Source of the DNA: UBA2108 sp002713215
Lineage (GTDB): Bacteria > Bacteroidota > Bacteroidia > Flavobacteriales_G > Salibacteraceae
DNA length: 43,784 nt
Direction of reading: 5' to 3'
Assembly: GCA_937891015.1 (NCBI GenBank)
Contig: CALAPY010000034.1
Coordinates: forward strand, 1 to 43,784
Positions 1 to 9,000 of this stretch are shown here, in pieces. Numbering within the stretch: position 1 is the stretch's first letter; each line of letters begins with the position of its first letter. The position numbers were made by a program, and so were the translations under genes. The notes beneath the pieces are model-generated. The model had not been told where the DNA came from, ran no database searches, and saw only the letters and a program-made list of their open reading frames with translations.

Positions 1-1570
1 ACTTCCCAATTGTAAATTTTACATACCCCGCCGTAGAGTCATTAATAGACATGGAGTGTTGATCCGGTGATAGGGTGAAATCCAACGGTACAATTACCTG
101 CCCCGTTCCCTTACCAAATGTTCTGTTACCGACGATAAGTGCCCTGTTGTGGTCCTGTAAAATACCGGCGGTTATCTCCGAAGCCGATGCACTCAACTCG
201 TTAACCATTACAATTAAAGGGCCGGTATAAACCCGGCCTCGGTGTGGATCTTTTAGTAGCCTGGGTTTGGAATCTTTTTCTTTTTCAATAGCCAGACTTC
301 CTTCTCCAATAAAAGTTCCGGCAATTTGTAACGCCTCTTCTACCGATCCTCCTCCGTTGTATCTTAGGTCGAAGATGAGCCCCTGAATATTTTCTCTTTT
401 TAGTTTTAAGATTTCCTTTCCAATATCATTGGCGCTTCCAAGGCGATTTTCGCCGTTCCATTCGGTGTAGAAACCAGGTAGGCCGATGTAACCAAATTTG
501 CCCTCTCCTTTCAAAACATAGCTTTTAATAATGTTTTCCTCGTTCTCAAGAATCTCATTGATCAATTCTACCTCTTTTAATGTTCCTTCCGCCTTCTTTA
601 GTTTAAGCTTAATAAGTGTCTCAGTTGGGAAAACGAGCGCACTTTGCAGTGTCCTGGCTGTAGCACAGGTTGTTGCGATTTCCTTATCGTTCTCCAATTT
701 TACAGATACAATTCGATCTCCTTTGTGAATTTGATTGGATTTCCAGGCAGGGCTACCGGGTACAATCTGTTCAATTACTATTTCCCCATCCTTCGAATTG
801 CTAAGCTCTATACCATAAGACAAGGACTCCCCGGATAAATCAGAAATGAAGTTGTCGTGCTGATTCTCGTTAAAATAAGTAGAATGAGGATCGTAAGCAT
901 AGCAATATGCAGTGAGTAAGGTATTTTCCAGCTTGTTAGTCACCTTATCAGGAAACAGCTTATAGTCCATTATCCTGCATCGATAATACTCTATGGCGTC
1001 ATCGATATTGTCTTTGGGGTTTAGATCCTCAACCGAGGAGCTATCCGTGTCAATTTTATTGGCTGAAAGAACAGCATTTCTAACCTTAATTCGCATTCTC
1101 CATTTCTGGTATAGCTGGGAAGAACTAGATTCGTAAGGATTGGATTCGTCGTAATAAAAGAGTTCGTTCTTATTGAAATCGAAGGAGTGTTTTTCAAGTT
1201 CTTCCAATATGCTGTCGGTTCTCACCAATGCATTGCCATAAGCGTTCTCTACTTCCTTGTAAAAAACACAAGCCTGGGTATAGGGAAATTGGAGTAGGGT
1301 GGATTCATAATCTCTAAGCTCATCAATTTCCGGTTGAAGGAAATAATAACCGTTGGGATCCAGATCGTCCAGAATGTCGTTGAATATAATCTTTGAATTT
1401 TCCTCTGTAGAAGCAACTGGTTCAACGTGGTATTTGTCCAGCAAGTCAATTAATTTTTCGAGTTTCTCGCAATAGGTTAATTGTCCATTGGCCCATGTTG
1501 GAAACACCATTAAGTAAACCAGTAAGAAACCAGAAGTAATATGAAATACTGTTGGATACTTAATTAGCAT
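1..1570 (-). CDS. S41 family carboxyl-terminal processing (tail-specific) protease, 3' part missing
   Basis: This is an exported serine protease that would trim or degrade periplasmic proteins from their C-termini. The frame is open from the ATG at 1570 (MLIKYPTVF...) to the window edge, about 523 residues, and the C-terminus lies outside. It begins with a hydrophobic signal segment (residues 3-25). A long helical N-terminal region follows, then a PDZ-like stretch near positions 700-850 (IEQIVPGSPAWKSNQIHKGD), then the S41 core. The core shows FDLRYNGGG, the serine motif ELSASASEI (about position 205) and the lysine motif GNRTFGKGTG (about position 130), which together form the Ser-Lys dyad. 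Family knowledge gives periplasmic location and Prc-like chemistry; the substrate cannot be inferred. It is the last gene of the minus-strand group and does not overlap 1632-2660. Confidence 0.9.
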   Translation of the reverse strand, partial: MLIKYPTVFHITSGFLLVYLMVFPTWANGQLTYCEKLEKLIDLLDKYHVEPVASTEENSKIIFNDILDDLDPNGYYFLQPEIDELRDYESTLLQFPYTQACVFYKEVENAYGNALVRTDSILEELEKHSFDFNKNELFYYDESNPYESSSSQLYQKWRMRIKVRNAVLSANKIDTDSSSVEDLNPKDNIDDAIEYYRCRIMDYKLFPDKVTNKLENTLLTAYCYAYDPHSTYFNENQHDNFISDLSGESLSYGIELSNSKDGEIVIEQIVPGSPAWKSNQIHKGDRIVSVKLENDKEIATTCATARTLQSALVFPTETLIKLKLKKAEGTLKEVELINEILENEENIIKSYVLKGEGKFGYIGLPGFYTEWNGENRLGSANDIGKEILKLKRENIQGLIFDLRYNGGGSVEEALQIAGTFIGEGSLAIEKEKDSKPRLLKDPHRGRVYTGPLIVMVNELSASASEITAGILQDHNRALIVGNRTFGKGTGQVIVPLDFTLSPDQHSMSINDSTAGYVKFTIGK

Positions 1571-1631
1571 TCGACCAAATTAATTAAATGACAGAAATTG
1601 TCGTGGATTTCGAGATGAAAATACGTCGAAC

Positions 1632-2660
1632 TTACAAGGCGTTTTTTGAAATAAATTCTTCCACCGCCAAATTCCACTCCCTTAGCTCTACTTTACGGCT
1701 ATGATTGAACAATTGCGTGTTTTCGTTAAACGCCGGGGCCAGCGAGTTTCTCTTTTTTACCAAACTGTTGTATTGGCTTATTTCATCTGGGGTTAAATCT
1801 TCTCTTTTCTTGGAGCTTACGACCGCTTTTATCTCATTAAAATCAGACTGTACTTTATAGAATTCCAGTACCTGTTTCCCATAAGAATCGGAAGTAGTTA
1901 TATAGGAGTTAAGTATATTAATTGCTGCGTATTTCAAAAAGGGATCGTTGTTGAAGTTGTCTATGGCTAAAACATTATTGAGGCATGTTTCTGTCACTTT
2001 CTTAAGTAAATCCAGCTCCAGTTTAACGGTATCGTAGTTTTGGGTATTAACCGCCTGATTAAATCGGGCTTCGTGTATGTAGGCCTGAAAGAAGTTGATG
2101 TAGATTTTGTCGTAATACCTAAAGGCTTCGTTGATTCGCTTAATTCGAACTCCTATTCGTGTATCCTCTTCAACAATTCGCAGGGAATATTTATTGGCAA
2201 AGGCTTCTGCTGCATTATCCAAATTTTCATTGGCCTGTTCGAGCTTAGTACTCCATTGCTCCTTCGAATTCAGATAATCAATCATAGATTCTACTGAGTT
2301 TTTAGCCATTGGTTTTTTGAGTATGATTTGATTATACCCTTTTTTAAAAAGGTCTTCGGATGTTGTGATCCATGTATGAACAGCAAGGCGCAAAGAAGAG
2401 TCGTTTTCAAAGTTTGGACTTACCCCAACAATTGACTTGTAGCGATTCAACGTTTCGAGGAGGTCATGCCTTCGCTTTTCCACCACCTCACTTTTATCTT
2501 CCTTAGCAACCGATATGGAAAACTGCCACATGTCTTTTTGAATGGGGACATACATATCAAAGTAGTGCTTCAGGTAAATCTTAGAAGGGGAGTCCTTTTG
2601 AGCCAATATTGCGTTAGCAAAAAAAATGACAATGAAGAAGAAGGATAACCTTGTAGCCAT
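1632..2660 (-). CDS. Secreted helical protein with two tandem LIC11966-like repeats
   Basis: Function unknown. The protein has a clear signal peptide (MATRLSFFFIVIFFANAILAQ) and is almost entirely alpha-helical and charged. It appears to be an internal duplication. Residues about 27-160 (YLKHYFDMYVPIQKDMW ... ENDSSLRLAVHTWITTSEDL) resemble residues about 180-335 (YYDKIYINFFQAYIHEARF ... NDPFLKYAAINILNSYITTSDS), each ending in a charged helix rich in Asn, Glu and Phe. The repeat looks like the Bacteroidota 'LIC11966 family surface protein', recalled from memory and not searched. The ATG at 2660 lies about 23 nt downstream of a -7-like box (2683-2690). It stands alone, 61 bp upstream of the protease gene on the same strand. 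Confidence 0.8.
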   Translation of the reverse strand: MATRLSFFFIVIFFANAILAQKDSPSKIYLKHYFDMYVPIQKDMWQFSISVAKEDKSEVVEKRRHDLLETLNRYKSIVGVSPNFENDSSLRLAVHTWITTSEDLFKKGYNQIILKKPMAKNSVESMIDYLNSKEQWSTKLEQANENLDNAAEAFANKYSLRIVEEDTRIGVRIKRINEAFRYYDKIYINFFQAYIHEARFNQAVNTQNYDTVKLELDLLKKVTETCLNNVLAIDNFNNDPFLKYAAINILNSYITTSDSYGKQVLEFYKVQSDFNEIKAVVSSKKREDLTPDEISQYNSLVKKRNSLAPAFNENTQLFNHSRKVELREWNLAVEEFISKNAL

Positions 2661-2682
2661 ACCTTTTAGTTGGGTTGAACTA

Positions 2683-2690
2683 CAAAGCTA
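2683..2690 (-). promoter_or_regulatory. Bacteroidota-type -7 box (TAGCTTTG)
   Basis: The minus strand reads TAGCTTTG, an exact match to the TAnnTTTG consensus of the Bacteroidota primary sigma factor. It lies about 23 nt upstream of the 2660 start. No clear -33 TTG was seen at the usual spacing. Confidence 0.45.
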
Positions 2691-2711
2691 GTGAAAATAG
2701 AGTTTTCGTTT

Positions 2712-3743
2712 TTACATCATTAATCCCTCTTGGGGTTGAATGGGTTTAGGAATGTTTTCTTCATTGATCATCTCCAGCAAGTCTATTTCAATGGTTCTAC
2801 AGATTGAAAGCATAGGTACGTCATTAGGGAGCCCCTCAAAAGGGTTCTCGCTGTAGTCACCAATTAATTCCATAAGAACAAAAACCCACCCAACCAGAGT
2901 TACAAATGGTACGGTAAGCCAAATGAGTTCTTCGGCCAGCTTTTCGAACTCCGTAACCATACCAAAGGGGAGTAAAAAAATAAAAATACCAATGAAATAG
3001 ATACTGCCGGTGGCATATTGCCTTGGGAAGGGGAACTTCTTAATTCGCTCACACTTGCCTTGTTCGGCGTATTGATTGTTCAGTAAATTCTGAAGTTGAA
3101 CGTGTCGGTAATCACTTATAAGTCCTCTTTTTCGAAGTTTCAGCAATTCTCCCGAGTTAATATCTAACAACTGGGTAGCAGCGTTAGCCCTTCTGTTTTT
3201 TATCTGCTCTTCTGTTAAATCAAATTGTTTTAGAATTTCAATAATGTCATCATGCCCAAAGAGTTTTTTAATCCGTGCTTGCCTTCGGTTATTGATCCAA
3301 CCAACTCCTCTCTTAATTTGAGAATGTTCCCATCCTTCAGGCCTCAGCAATTGAGCTCGTAATACATAGAGCCAAGCAATGTGCTTCCGAATTAAATTAC
3401 GTTGAATGCTTTTTAATTCATCCTTATCTACCTTTTTTTCAGCGTCAAGATCGTTTACAAAGTTTTTGACCGAAGAACCCCACATTCTGCTGGTATTTAC
3501 AATGGCCCCCCATATTTTTCGAGCTTCCCAAAGTCGATCATAGGAGGAATCCGTTTTAAAACCTACAAAGAAAGAGACGGCGATACCTATTACAGATACC
3601 GGAAGCCATGGAATGCTCACCCAATGAAGATTAAAGTGAACGTATAACGAAACGGCAAAAGTCCCCCAAACGGTTAGCCATACAATATGTATCCAGGTAA
3701 ATTTCAGGAGGCTAATCCAGGAAATATTCTTTCTTACGTACAT
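2712..3743 (-). CDS. Bestrophin family ion channel (copy 1)
   Basis: Bacterial bestrophin (UPF0187) of the inner membrane, expected to form a pentameric ion channel. It shows the N-terminal membrane pair (KFTWIHIVWLTVWGTFAVSL, then WVSIPWLPVSVIGIAVSFFVGF), the conserved SSYDRLWEARKIWGAIVNTSR segment, and the C-terminal membrane pair followed by IGDYSENPFEGLPNDVPM. The ATG at 3743 (MYVRKN) is preferred because it aligns with the start of the paralogue at 15582 (MYTQSK); an in-frame ATG at 3824 would add 27 non-conserved residues. The divergent MFS gene starts 106 bp away. Ion selectivity cannot be read from sequence alone. A second copy lies at 14527-15582. Confidence 0.88.
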   Translation of the reverse strand: MYVRKNISWISLLKFTWIHIVWLTVWGTFAVSLYVHFNLHWVSIPWLPVSVIGIAVSFFVGFKTDSSYDRLWEARKIWGAIVNTSRMWGSSVKNFVNDLDAEKKVDKDELKSIQRNLIRKHIAWLYVLRAQLLRPEGWEHSQIKRGVGWINNRRQARIKKLFGHDDIIEILKQFDLTEEQIKNRRANAATQLLDINSGELLKLRKRGLISDYRHVQLQNLLNNQYAEQGKCERIKKFPFPRQYATGSIYFIGIFIFLLPFGMVTEFEKLAEELIWLTVPFVTLVGWVFVLMELIGDYSENPFEGLPNDVPMLSICRTIEIDLLEMINEENIPKPIQPQEGLMM

Positions 3744-3849
3744 CCAATTTTGTTTACAACAAATTAAATCGATTTTTACTGAATTAAGCCCCTGTATCCG
3801 TAAATCTTGTTTTCTTCGCAGCACAAACTAAAAAAGAGGAATTCACTTA

Positions 3850-5088
3850 ATGGCATTCAAACGCAAAACGGCGTCCATCATTTTTATTTTCATTACGGTT
3901 TTGGTCGACATTATCGGTATTGGAATAATAATACCGGTTATTCCGGACCTTATTATTAGCCTGGACCCAAGCTTAATTAAACTAACCGATGAAGAGGCAC
4001 TTAGTAAGGCTTCTGAGATAGGAGGATGGTTGATGTTTGCTTTTGCTTTTGTGCAATTCTTTTTTGCCCCTGTTTTAGGAGAGCTGAGTGATCGTTTTGG
4101 GCGAAAACCAGTTCTTATTATGGCATTATTCGGGCTCGGCCTGGATTACATTTTTCATGCTATGGCTCCAACCGTTTTCTGGTTATTTGTAGGTAGAGTT
4201 ATTGCCGGTTTTTTTGGAGCGAGTTATACGGTTGCCTACTCCTACATTGCTGACATTAGTAAGCCCGAAGAAAAGGCGAAGAACTTTGGTATGATTGGGG
4301 CCGCATTTGGGTTGGGCTTTATTATAGGACCTGTTGTGGGTGGAGTAGCTGCACAGTGGGGGATTTATGTACCTTTTTACGTTGCTGCAGGACTTAGTTT
4401 ACTCAATATGGTTTATGGTCTTGCGGTGCTTCCAGAATCATTAAAAAAGGAAAATAGACGAAAGATTGAGATTAAGAATTTGGTTCCCGGCGGTGCCTTA
4501 TTTGCACTTAGAAAATACCCACAGATTCTTGGCCTGGTGGCGGCATACTTTTTTATTTACCTGGCAGGGAAGTCGGTTGAATCCATATGGACCTACTATA
4601 CCATGTTTCGTTTTGAGTGGAGCGTAACGCAAGTTGGTTATTCTTTGGGCGTGGTAGGTATTCTGGTCACCATAGTTCAGGGAGGTTTAATTGGAAGAAC
4701 AGTTAAGTTTTTCGGTCAGAAAAAAACAATCCTGATTGGTTATATTTTCTGGGTAAGTGGCCTCATTTTATTCGGACTCGCCAATCAAGGTTGGATGATG
4801 TATGCCTTTACGGTGGTGTATACCATGGGAGGGGTGGCTGGCCCTACCATTCAAAGTTTAATGAGTAATGAAGTGGCTGATGATGAACAAGGTGAGCTAC
4901 AGGGTGCATTAACCAGTTTAGTGAGTATTACTACTATACTTGGCCCACCACTTTTCACCTTTATTTTCTCCTATTTTACCTCCGATGCATCACCGATTTC
5001 GCTCCCGGGTGCATCATTCTTTTTAGGGGCTTCACTGGCTTTGGTGTCAATGATTTTTGCAACAAAATCGCTATTAAAACATCACTAG
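3850..5088 (+). CDS. TCR/Tet-type MFS transporter
   Basis: Twelve-helix major facilitator superfamily antiporter of the tetracycline-resistance type (412 residues, the usual length). The first helix is IIFIFITVLVDIIGIGIIIP, with the acidic residue seen in TetA-like exporters. Motif A follows the second helix as GELSDRFGRKPVLI, and a motif-C-like helix reads GMIGAAFGLGFIIGPVVGG. It is an inner-membrane drug or metabolite exporter by family; the actual substrate is unknown and a resistance phenotype should not be assumed. An AGAGGA-like stretch lies about 12 nt before the ATG. It is transcribed divergently from the first bestrophin gene and followed by a small palindrome at 5108-5123. Confidence 0.9.
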   Translation: MAFKRKTASIIFIFITVLVDIIGIGIIIPVIPDLIISLDPSLIKLTDEEALSKASEIGGWLMFAFAFVQFFFAPVLGELSDRFGRKPVLIMALFGLGLDYIFHAMAPTVFWLFVGRVIAGFFGASYTVAYSYIADISKPEEKAKNFGMIGAAFGLGFIIGPVVGGVAAQWGIYVPFYVAAGLSLLNMVYGLAVLPESLKKENRRKIEIKNLVPGGALFALRKYPQILGLVAAYFFIYLAGKSVESIWTYYTMFRFEWSVTQVGYSLGVVGILVTIVQGGLIGRTVKFFGQKKTILIGYIFWVSGLILFGLANQGWMMYAFTVVYTMGGVAGPTIQSLMSNEVADDEQGELQGALTSLVSITTILGPPLFTFIFSYFTSDASPISLPGASFFLGASLALVSMIFATKSLLKHH

Positions 5089-5107
5089 GCTAACGTTTTT
5101 TCAGCGT

Positions 5108-5123
5108 GTTAAATTGATTTAAC
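5108..5123. repeat. Small perfect palindrome GTTAAAT-TG-ATTTAAC
   Basis: Seven-base arms with a 2-nt spacer lie 20 bp after the MFS stop and 89 bp before the OmpA-type gene. It is too AT-rich, and lacks an adjacent T-run, for a confident terminator call. It may be a weak terminator or an operator. Confidence 0.35.
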
Positions 5124-5211
5124 CCAACAACGATTTTTTGGTTGGCTTACAATATTTTAAGCTTTTGCCCAGTTATAATTACGAGTTCTTTGTAAAATCA
5201 AAATTCTGGGT

Positions 5212-6957
5212 ATGAAAAAGTTATTGATAGGAGTAGGTGTGCTTTTGCTATTGAGCTTAAGTGCAGAAGCAAGTAAAAAGGTCATAAAGATGTCGGTTTA
5301 TTTTGAAACCGATAAACATGAACTGAACGATCGGTTTATTAATGAACTGAAGCACTTTGTCCAGGAGAATACAAAGGGAAAAGATTTTGAACTGCTTGTA
5401 CAAGGACACGCAGACCACCGAGGAGATTTAGCATACAATGATGCTCTTTCTCTACGAAGAGCCAACACTGTCAAGAACTTTATTGGGGAACAGGGAATTT
5501 CGAAAAACTTAATTGAGTTGTCTTTTTATGGTGAACGAAACCCAAAGAATCATTCAAAGTCCAGTCAACATTTATCACAAAACAGGCGGGTAGATGTTAT
5601 CCTTAATATCTACGAATTTGAAACCCTTGAAGAAATTCAAGACGCATTAAAGGAGAATAGTGTTTCTAGTTTTGAGCTGGACCCCAGGCAAGAAGTACTT
5701 TTAAAAGCAAACAATGGGAGTAGGGTTTATATTCAGCCCAACAGTTTTGTCGATCAAAATGGAAATTTGGTTAATGAGAGGGTAACCGTAGAAATTAGCG
5801 AGGCCATTAAAACAGAAGAGTGGGTTGCCAATAACCTTTCAACAAAGACCAATGGTGAATTGCTTGAAAGCGGTGGAATGTTGAAAATAAGTGCGATAAC
5901 TGAATCGGGGACCCGGGTTAATATTGATCCTAATAAACCGATATTGGTATCGATACCCAAGAGAAGCAATGGAAGAGATCAAAGAATGGAAATGTTTACG
6001 AGCAATGCTGGAAACATATGGGCACCAATTGGGGAGCGACCGCTCAATTTATCAGGAGTTGAAATGCGAGAGGTTCCTAAACGAAGATATGCCAATTTAA
6101 ATTACCCAAAATACAAAGTTGATCAGAGTTCTGCTCCAAAGCGGCCCAAGCGCCCCAATCAACCCAGTGAACCACATGTTCCGCCTGAAATTGATGTGCA
6201 TTGGAACGTACATTGGTATACCATTTTCAAACAAAAAAAGGTAGATAAGAACGTAGCCGAATACAACAATCAACTGGAGAAGTACTACAATAGGCTGGAG
6301 CGATATAAGCGAAATCATCGCCGTTATAGATTAGCTGAGTTAGAATATGAAAAGAAACTCAGGAAATACGAGAGTGATTTAAAGCTCTGGAATGCCAAGG
6401 TGAAGTGGGAAAGAGAAATGTGGTACAGCACACCTGAGTTTAAGGCTGCAAAACACATCCACGACTCAACTGATAATGTTTATGCAATGGCCTATAGAAA
6501 ACAGATAGCCAAATGGAAAGAAGAACGACTTGAGAAAATAGAATCCCTGGCAGGCAAAATGGATGACCTGGGATTGACCAATAATGATGCATTGAATACC
6601 TATGTTTTTACCATGAACGAATTAAGCTGGATCAATGTGGATCGATTTATGAAATATCCGGCAAATCAGAAGAGAGACGTAATTATTGCGGACAACGATA
6701 CTACGCGAAAGAAGGTTATGTTGGTTTTTAAAGACATGAATAGCACCTTGCAGTTGGCTAAGAATAACAATCATTATTATAAAAATGAACTCCCCAAAAA
6801 CCAGAAAATATATGTGTTTGCTTTTAAAGTAAAAGATGGTAAACCCCAGGTATTCTTAAAACCTTTAGAATCTGAAGTACGTGAAGTTAAACTCAATTTC
6901 CGCCCCAGTTCATTCGCCGAAATCAAGAAAATTTTGGCTGACTTTGATCGAGGGTAA
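5212..6957 (+). CDS. OmpA-type envelope protein with a lipoprotein-shared C-terminal region
   Basis: Exported protein of 581 residues. After a signal peptide (1-20) comes an OmpA/MotB peptidoglycan-binding domain (about 25-145: SVYFETDKHEL, GHADHRGD, DALSLRRANTVKNFI, NRRVDVIL). Next is a beta-rich domain (about 160-270: GSRVYIQPNSFVDQNG ... GELLESGGMLKISA), a Pro/Lys/Tyr-rich linker with a long charged coiled-coil-like stretch (about 305-425), and a C-terminal domain (about 480-581) containing DVIIAD. The middle and C-terminal domains recur in the lipoprotein at 13055-14518, where OmpA is replaced by a lipid anchor. It probably links peptidoglycan to an envelope structure. It converges with the DUF2490 gene, leaving 2 bp between stops. 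Confidence 0.85.
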   Translation: MKKLLIGVGVLLLLSLSAEASKKVIKMSVYFETDKHELNDRFINELKHFVQENTKGKDFELLVQGHADHRGDLAYNDALSLRRANTVKNFIGEQGISKNLIELSFYGERNPKNHSKSSQHLSQNRRVDVILNIYEFETLEEIQDALKENSVSSFELDPRQEVLLKANNGSRVYIQPNSFVDQNGNLVNERVTVEISEAIKTEEWVANNLSTKTNGELLESGGMLKISAITESGTRVNIDPNKPILVSIPKRSNGRDQRMEMFTSNAGNIWAPIGERPLNLSGVEMREVPKRRYANLNYPKYKVDQSSAPKRPKRPNQPSEPHVPPEIDVHWNVHWYTIFKQKKVDKNVAEYNNQLEKYYNRLERYKRNHRRYRLAELEYEKKLRKYESDLKLWNAKVKWEREMWYSTPEFKAAKHIHDSTDNVYAMAYRKQIAKWKEERLEKIESLAGKMDDLGLTNNDALNTYVFTMNELSWINVDRFMKYPANQKRDVIIADNDTTRKKVMLVFKDMNSTLQLAKNNNHYYKNELPKNQKIYVFAFKVKDGKPQVFLKPLESEVREVKLNFRPSSFAEIKKILADFDRG

Positions 6958-6959
6958 TG

Positions 6960-7586
6960 TTAGAACTTGAAGTTATACATAGTCCCAAAAACAAATCGAT
7001 GTTCGGGAGCCTCAACATTTTGTTCAAACTCGTATCGATAAAACACATTAAAAAAGTGTCCCAACGCAACCCGAAATCTGGTTCCTGCAGTGTATCGTTG
7101 CATGTCCCAGGTCTGCAAGTTAAATCTGCTTGAGTAGAAGTATTCGGCTTTTCCATATACGTTAAGCCGTTTACTGAACTTGTGGGTGTATGCAAATCTA
7201 AACCGGATACGATCTTCCAAAGTTGTGTTAAGTCCAAATTCCCGCTGAAGCCGAACCCTTAGCTCCATAGTTTCCTTATCAACGGAATGCCTTAAGAAAT
7301 TATCCAAATCAATTCTATTGGTGTTTGTGATTCCCCAATCAGAAAACCGGTAGTTTAGTCCAACTTTATAATATTTGGTGGGTTTGTATTGTAATCGGGT
7401 TTGAATCAAATAGCGATAGAGGTTAGTGGCATTTTGGTCGAAACGAGCTTGTGTACCAACATTCACAATATACTTCTTATCAAAAGTTTTGGTTGCATTA
7501 GCACCTACCCACAATCGAAAATCCTTGCTTTGTGAGTTAGCAAGTATGGGAATACTAATTAGTGATATGATTATAAGTCTTTTCAA
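6960..7586 (-). CDS. DUF2490 family outer-membrane beta-barrel protein
   Basis: A 208-residue protein with a signal peptide (MKRLIIISLISIPILANSQS) and alternating aromatic/polar strands throughout. It ends in VFGTMYNFKF, a terminal aromatic typical of outer-membrane barrels. The pattern of strands (WVGANATKTF, TRLQYKPTKYYKVGLNYRFS, RFAYTHKFSKRLNVYGKAEY) fits DUF2490, a family of unknown function. It is the last gene of a five-gene minus-strand operon, only 5 bp after the DUF4956 gene, so it may be the outer-membrane component acting with the polyphosphate-polymerase-like protein. Confidence 0.85.
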   Translation of the reverse strand: MKRLIIISLISIPILANSQSKDFRLWVGANATKTFDKKYIVNVGTQARFDQNATNLYRYLIQTRLQYKPTKYYKVGLNYRFSDWGITNTNRIDLDNFLRHSVDKETMELRVRLQREFGLNTTLEDRIRFRFAYTHKFSKRLNVYGKAEYFYSSRFNLQTWDMQRYTAGTRFRVALGHFFNVFYRYEFEQNVEAPEHRFVFGTMYNFKF

Positions 7587-7591
7587 ATGAA

Positions 7592-8239
7592 TTATTTTGT
7601 TCTTTTATAATAGATCATAATTTTAGCCGAGTCCCTCAAAAAGTCTGCTTCCAGTATGTCATAGCGTTCTATGGTGGTGCCAATTCTTTCTTCCAGGTCT
7701 GCTTTTAACGCATTGGCATTTTCCGGTTTAATGTTTTCTACTTTTTCGTAATGAATCAATTGGGTAATTATTTCCGAACCAAATAAAAACCGTTCGAGGA
7801 AGAATGTAAGTCCAAGGATAGCAACATTGGTAAAAATGAGCTCGGCGTAACTAATTTTCTTGGTGCTAATGGCATTGATTACAGCCACGGCTATTATAAT
7901 GAACATATAGCTCATTTCTTTTACCGGAATAGTAGTAGTACGGTACCTAAGAATGGAAAAAACGGCAAACAATCCAAATGCAAAGCCTATGCTCAATTTG
8001 GTAGAAGCAAACATGTGGCAGATAAAGAACACCACAGGGCTAAAAATCAAGTAAGTAAAGAGGTATTCACTATCCTTTTTTGTTGCGTTAAATACTTTAA
8101 GAATAATGGTGTAGGAGATAAGGATATTAAAAGCAAACCTTACCAGTAACTCCAAAAAATCCTTATCATAAAATTTAATGTCGAATAGTCTGGCCTTGGC
8201 TAAAACCATAAGGGTTATATCATTAAGCAGCAATTCCAT
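7592..8239 (-). CDS. DUF4956 membrane protein
   Basis: Integral membrane protein of 215 residues with about four helices (residues about 25-45, 62-82, 85-120 and 128-150) and a cytoplasmic-type charged C-terminal domain of about 60 residues. The conserved segment FAVFSILRYRTTTIPVKEMSYMF is diagnostic of DUF4956. This family is commonly encoded beside VTC-domain proteins (family knowledge). Here its start lies 17 bp inside the VTC gene, so the two are probably translationally coupled and act together. Molecular function is unknown; a role in moving or anchoring the VTC product is an inference. Confidence 0.88.
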   Translation of the reverse strand: MELLLNDITLMVLAKARLFDIKFYDKDFLELLVRFAFNILISYTIILKVFNATKKDSEYLFTYLIFSPVVFFICHMFASTKLSIGFAFGLFAVFSILRYRTTTIPVKEMSYMFIIIAVAVINAISTKKISYAELIFTNVAILGLTFFLERFLFGSEIITQLIHYEKVENIKPENANALKADLEERIGTTIERYDILEADFLRDSAKIMIYYKRTK

Positions 8240-8993
8240 TCTCTAATCTTATTTTTTCAAGTTTTGTAACAATGGGTTTAAATCGGTTTCTCTTTAATTG
8301 ACCCTGATAGTGCATTACCGTGGCACAGTACTTTGAAAAGGAGTGGGGGTGAATCTTTAATTCTTTTAATGCCGTAACAAAAACGCTATTATAAGAAAAT
8401 CGCTCTTGTTTTACCTCGGCGATAACCAAATTTTCAAACCTATGCTCCTCATTGTTTACAGACCCGGTTAAATTAAGGTCCAATGTAAACTTCTCTGTCA
8501 TTTCCTTATTAGCAAAGGTCATTCTCTGATAATTCACATCTGATTTCATAGGAAGTTGATCAAATCCATAACCCAGCCTTTCTTTTAAAAACTGGTCGGT
8601 TAATTCACTTTCAATGTTGTCGAAAGAGGGGAGGCTGACCCGATCTTTAATCGTTAGGCCTTTATTGGACTTTGTTTTGATCTCGAACACGAAAGGGCCT
8701 TGCTCACTGTATTCCCTTGCACGAATTTTAATTCGATTGAGGTAGCCTGCGTGGTGTTGACGAAAGAACTCAAAGTTGGCCGTATCGAAGTACACATTTT
8801 TATAATCAAAAATGGCATTACCTCCCAGGTTAAGAATTACGACATGGTCTTTAATTCGATTTAGAAATTGCGCCAATTTATTTGCATGGAAAATGTACTT
8901 GGTATCAATTCTACCATCAAAATCAACCGATGCAAGTTGCTCCAGGCCAATGCCTGAAACAGAATTAATTATAGGGAGTGCAGTTTCCTTCAA
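8223..8993 (-). CDS. VTC-domain polyphosphate polymerase-like protein
   Basis: Stand-alone VTC catalytic domain (256 residues), the tunnel fold that in yeast Vtc4 makes polyphosphate from ATP. Residues matching the basic tunnel are visible: DTKYIF (K32), YLNRIKIRAREY (R87, K89, R91), FEIKTKSNKG (E104, K106, K108), NYQRMTF (R157) and the metal-binding-type IAEVKQ (E193, K195). The strand normally beginning with Arg near 168 reads EKFTLDLNL, with Lys in place of Arg. It has no membrane segment or SPX domain. It overlaps the DUF4956 gene by 17 bp and lies 7 bp after the duplicated lipoprotein gene. Polymerase activity is inferred; the family may have other acceptors. Confidence 0.87.
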   Translation of the reverse strand: MKETALPIINSVSGIGLEQLASVDFDGRIDTKYIFHANKLAQFLNRIKDHVVILNLGGNAIFDYKNVYFDTANFEFFRQHHAGYLNRIKIRAREYSEQGPFVFEIKTKSNKGLTIKDRVSLPSFDNIESELTDQFLKERLGYGFDQLPMKSDVNYQRMTFANKEMTEKFTLDLNLTGSVNNEEHRFENLVIAEVKQERFSYNSVFVTALKELKIHPHSFSKYCATVMHYQGQLKRNRFKPIVTKLEKIRLENGIAA

Positions 8994-9000
8994 ATCGAAC

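Noticed and set aside
3744..3824. Upstream in-frame ATG for bestrophin copy 1
   Set aside because: The extra 27 residues have no counterpart in the paralogue at 14527-15582, and ATG 3743 aligns with it.
5108..5160. Terminator after the MFS gene
   Set aside because: The 5108-5123 palindrome has no adjacent T-run; the later CCAAC/GTTGG pair has a 12-nt loop with its T-run inside.
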